The notes under the pieces are model-generated. The model made no database searches. It saw only the letters and a list, made by a program, of their open reading frames with translations, and was not told where the DNA came from. From an uncultured Collinsella sp. (lineage in GTDB: Bacteria; Actinomycetota; Coriobacteriia; Coriobacteriales; Coriobacteriaceae): DNA of 6,545 nucleotides. The stretch lies in the NCBI GenBank assembly GCA_900762015.1, contig CAAFEX010000050.1, positions 1-6,545 on the forward strand, in the 5' to 3' direction. The position numbers and the translations under genes were made by a program. Of the stretch, positions 5,195 to 6,545 are shown one piece after another. Each line of letters begins with the position of its first letter. Position 1 is the first letter of the stretch.

Positions 5195-6373
5195 TTACTT
5201 GCCGTTGACGATGCGCTCGACGTCGGAAGCGATCATGAACTCCTCGTCCGTAGGGATGACGAAAATCTTGACCTTGGAATCCTTGGCGGACAGGCACCAA
5301 GCGCCGTCGCCACGCAGGGCATTACGGGCGTGATCCATCTTGACGCCCATAAAGGCCAGACGATCGGCCACGCCAGCGCGAACGGCCGGAGCGTGCTCGC
5401 CGATGCCGGCGGTAAAGACCAGGGTGTCCATGCCGCACATGGAGGTGGCCATCTCGGCGGCCTTAGCGGCAATCTTGTAGACGAACATATCGAAGGCGAG
5501 CTGAGCCTCGGGGTCACCAGCAGCGGCGAGCTCCTCAACGTTGCGGCAGTCGTTGGTCTTGCCACCGGTCACAGCCAAAAGGCCAGACTTCTTGTTCATC
5601 ATCTCGTCGACCTCGTCGAAGGTGTAGCCACCCTCGCGCTGCAGGTAGCACACGGTAGCCGGGTCGATGGAGCCGCAGCGGGTGCCCATCATGACGCCGT
5701 CGAGCGGCGTCAAGCCCATGGTGGTGTCCATGCACTTGCCGTCCTCGATGGCGCACAGGGAAGCGCCGGAGCCGATATGGCACACGACGACCTTGCGGGC
5801 CTCGCCGTTGGTCATCTCGGCGACCTTCTTGGAGATGTAGCGATAGCTGGTGCCGTGGGCGCCGTACTTACGGATGTGCAGCTTGTCGCAAACATCCTTG
5901 GGAAGGGCGTAGGTCTTGGCGACCTCGGGCATGTTGAAGTGGAAAGCGGTGTCGTAGACCGTGACGTTGGGCAGATCGGGATACTGCTCCAGGCAGTACT
6001 CGATAACGTTGGCCTCGGGGTTGTTGTGCAGCGGCGCCAGCGGGGCGACCTCGCGAATCTTGGCGAGGACGTCCTCGTCGACGAGGGAGGAATCACCAAA
6101 GTACCAACCGCCCTGAACGATACGGTGGCCGATGCCCTCGATCTTGACGCCGTTGGCCTCAAGGTCCTTCAGGACGACCTCGATGGCGACCTTGTGGTCG
6201 GGGAACTCGATGTTCTCGGTCACCTTCTTGGAGCCATTGGCAGCATGGGTGAAGGTACCACCGGTAAAGCAGACGCGCTCGCAGGAGCCCTTTGCGGACA
6301 CCTTATGGGACTTGGTGTCGATGACCTGATACTTAAGGGTCGAAGATCCCGCGTTGACGACCAGAACGTTCAT
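5195..6373 (-). CDS. ackA: Acetate kinase paralogue, upstream tandem copy, altered nucleotide-site residues
   Basis: A second full-length acetate kinase (392 residues), about 59% identical to its neighbour by hand count (about 67% over the first 268 residues, about 42% after). Conserved: NAGSSTLKYQ (7-16), HRIVQGG (83-89), APLHN (113-117), VYDTAFH (139-145), MGTRCGSIDPA (229-239) and VIPTDEE (372-378), with N7, R84, D141, H173 and R232 in place. Differences from the neighbour and from the E. coli and M. thermophila proteins as I recall them: HGTSH reads HGTSY (Y177); the LGNG phosphate/nucleotide loop reads IGSG (S202 for Asn211 of M. thermophila); GIGEN reads GIGEH (H327). SNDARD is TNDCRN with one inserted residue before it. 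It may still be an active acetate kinase with changed nucleotide or acyl preference. The frame is intact, which argues against decay. The start is set by GGGAG about five bases upstream. Confidence 0.93.
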   Translation of the reverse strand: MNVLVVNAGSSTLKYQVIDTKSHKVSAKGSCERVCFTGGTFTHAANGSKKVTENIEFPDHKVAIEVVLKDLEANGVKIEGIGHRIVQGGWYFGDSSLVDEDVLAKIREVAPLAPLHNNPEANVIEYCLEQYPDLPNVTVYDTAFHFNMPEVAKTYALPKDVCDKLHIRKYGAHGTSYRYISKKVAEMTNGEARKVVVCHIGSGASLCAIEDGKCMDTTMGLTPLDGVMMGTRCGSIDPATVCYLQREGGYTFDEVDEMMNKKSGLLAVTGGKTNDCRNVEELAAAGDPEAQLAFDMFVYKIAAKAAEMATSMCGMDTLVFTAGIGEHAPAVRAGVADRLAFMGVKMDHARNALRGDGAWCLSAKDSKVKIFVIPTDEEFMIASDVERIVNGK

Positions 6374-6426
6374 GTGTCTCCCTACTAACAGGCGGTGTGG
6401 CGCCGCCAGGTTACATACGCTTCAAT

Positions 6427-6460
6427 AATAAACCCAAACGCCCTCGCGCTCGGGTTTATT
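6427..6460 (-). terminator. Terminator-like hairpin upstream of the first ackA copy
   Basis: Arms AATAAACCC/GGGTTTATT (9 bp, 6427-6435 with 6452-6460) around a 16-base GC-rich loop. It ends about 50 bases before the ackA start. On the minus strand it runs into TATTG. It may terminate a minus-strand gene beyond the right edge or sit in the ackA leader. Its arms share TAAACCC/GGGTTTA with the hairpin in the pta leader. Upstream, TATATA near 6470 is a possible -10, which would put the hairpin inside the transcript. The remaining bases to 6545 show no supportable gene. Confidence 0.5.
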
Positions 6461-6545
6461 GCGTTGATATATAAGTTATCGGTGCCTAAATACTCATGGC
6501 CTTTGACTTGTAAGACGAAATAGCGCGGGGATATACACCAGGGAA

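Noticed and set aside
3883..6388. Long open frames on the plus strand antisense to both acetate kinase genes (3883-5001 and 5108-6388)
   Set aside because: They mirror the real genes, have no family motifs and no ribosome sites, and arise from GC-rich codon use. Their proteins are rich in V, G, L and H in the usual shadow pattern.
6385..6544. Minus-strand frame open from the right edge for about 53 codons
   Set aside because: It runs through the hairpin at 6427-6460 and ends at the ackA ribosome site; no motif supports it. It could only be judged with sequence beyond 6545.

Overview
The window is a bacterial chromosome segment, GC-rich by eye, with short intergenic gaps, strong AGGAG-type ribosome binding sites and strongly C/G-ending codons (most marked in pta). 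Gene content and protein style suggest an anaerobic, acetate-forming, high-GC Gram-positive gut bacterium. My best guess is a Coriobacteriia member such as Collinsella. That placement comes from general familiarity, not a search.

Left part (62-2288, minus strand): a two-gene unit for surface glycan synthesis. glf encodes UDP-galactopyranose mutase. The following family 2 glycosyltransferase starts inside the last codons of glf (8-base overlap), so the two are probably translationally coupled. The mutase makes UDP-galactofuranose, and the transferase is a natural candidate to use it.

Middle (2289-2519): a divergent control region between glf and pta. It holds two back-to-back TATAAT boxes, a palindrome and two terminator-like hairpins placed before start codons. 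pta (2520-3500, plus strand) encodes phosphate acetyltransferase. The 352-base gap after it contains a 131-base nested perfect inverted repeat with a strong hairpin terminator at its core, about 150 bases I cannot explain, and a second terminator serving the opposite strand.

Right part (3853-6373, minus strand): two tandem full-length acetate kinase genes (about 59% identical by hand count), each with its own ribosome binding site and terminator. They converge on pta instead of forming the common pta-ackA operon. Together the three genes make the full acetyl-CoA to acetate route: Pta makes acetyl phosphate, and the kinases transfer its phosphoryl group to ADP to give ATP. The upstream kinase copy departs from the family at several residues near the nucleotide site, so the two copies may not be equivalent.

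I found no CRISPR array, tRNA, rRNA, insertion sequence or defence system. The window is mostly core metabolism plus a glycan gene pair. The points worth a second look are the nested palindrome after pta, the divergent acetate kinase copy, and the leader hairpins and repeated AT-rich motifs near the acetate gene starts.
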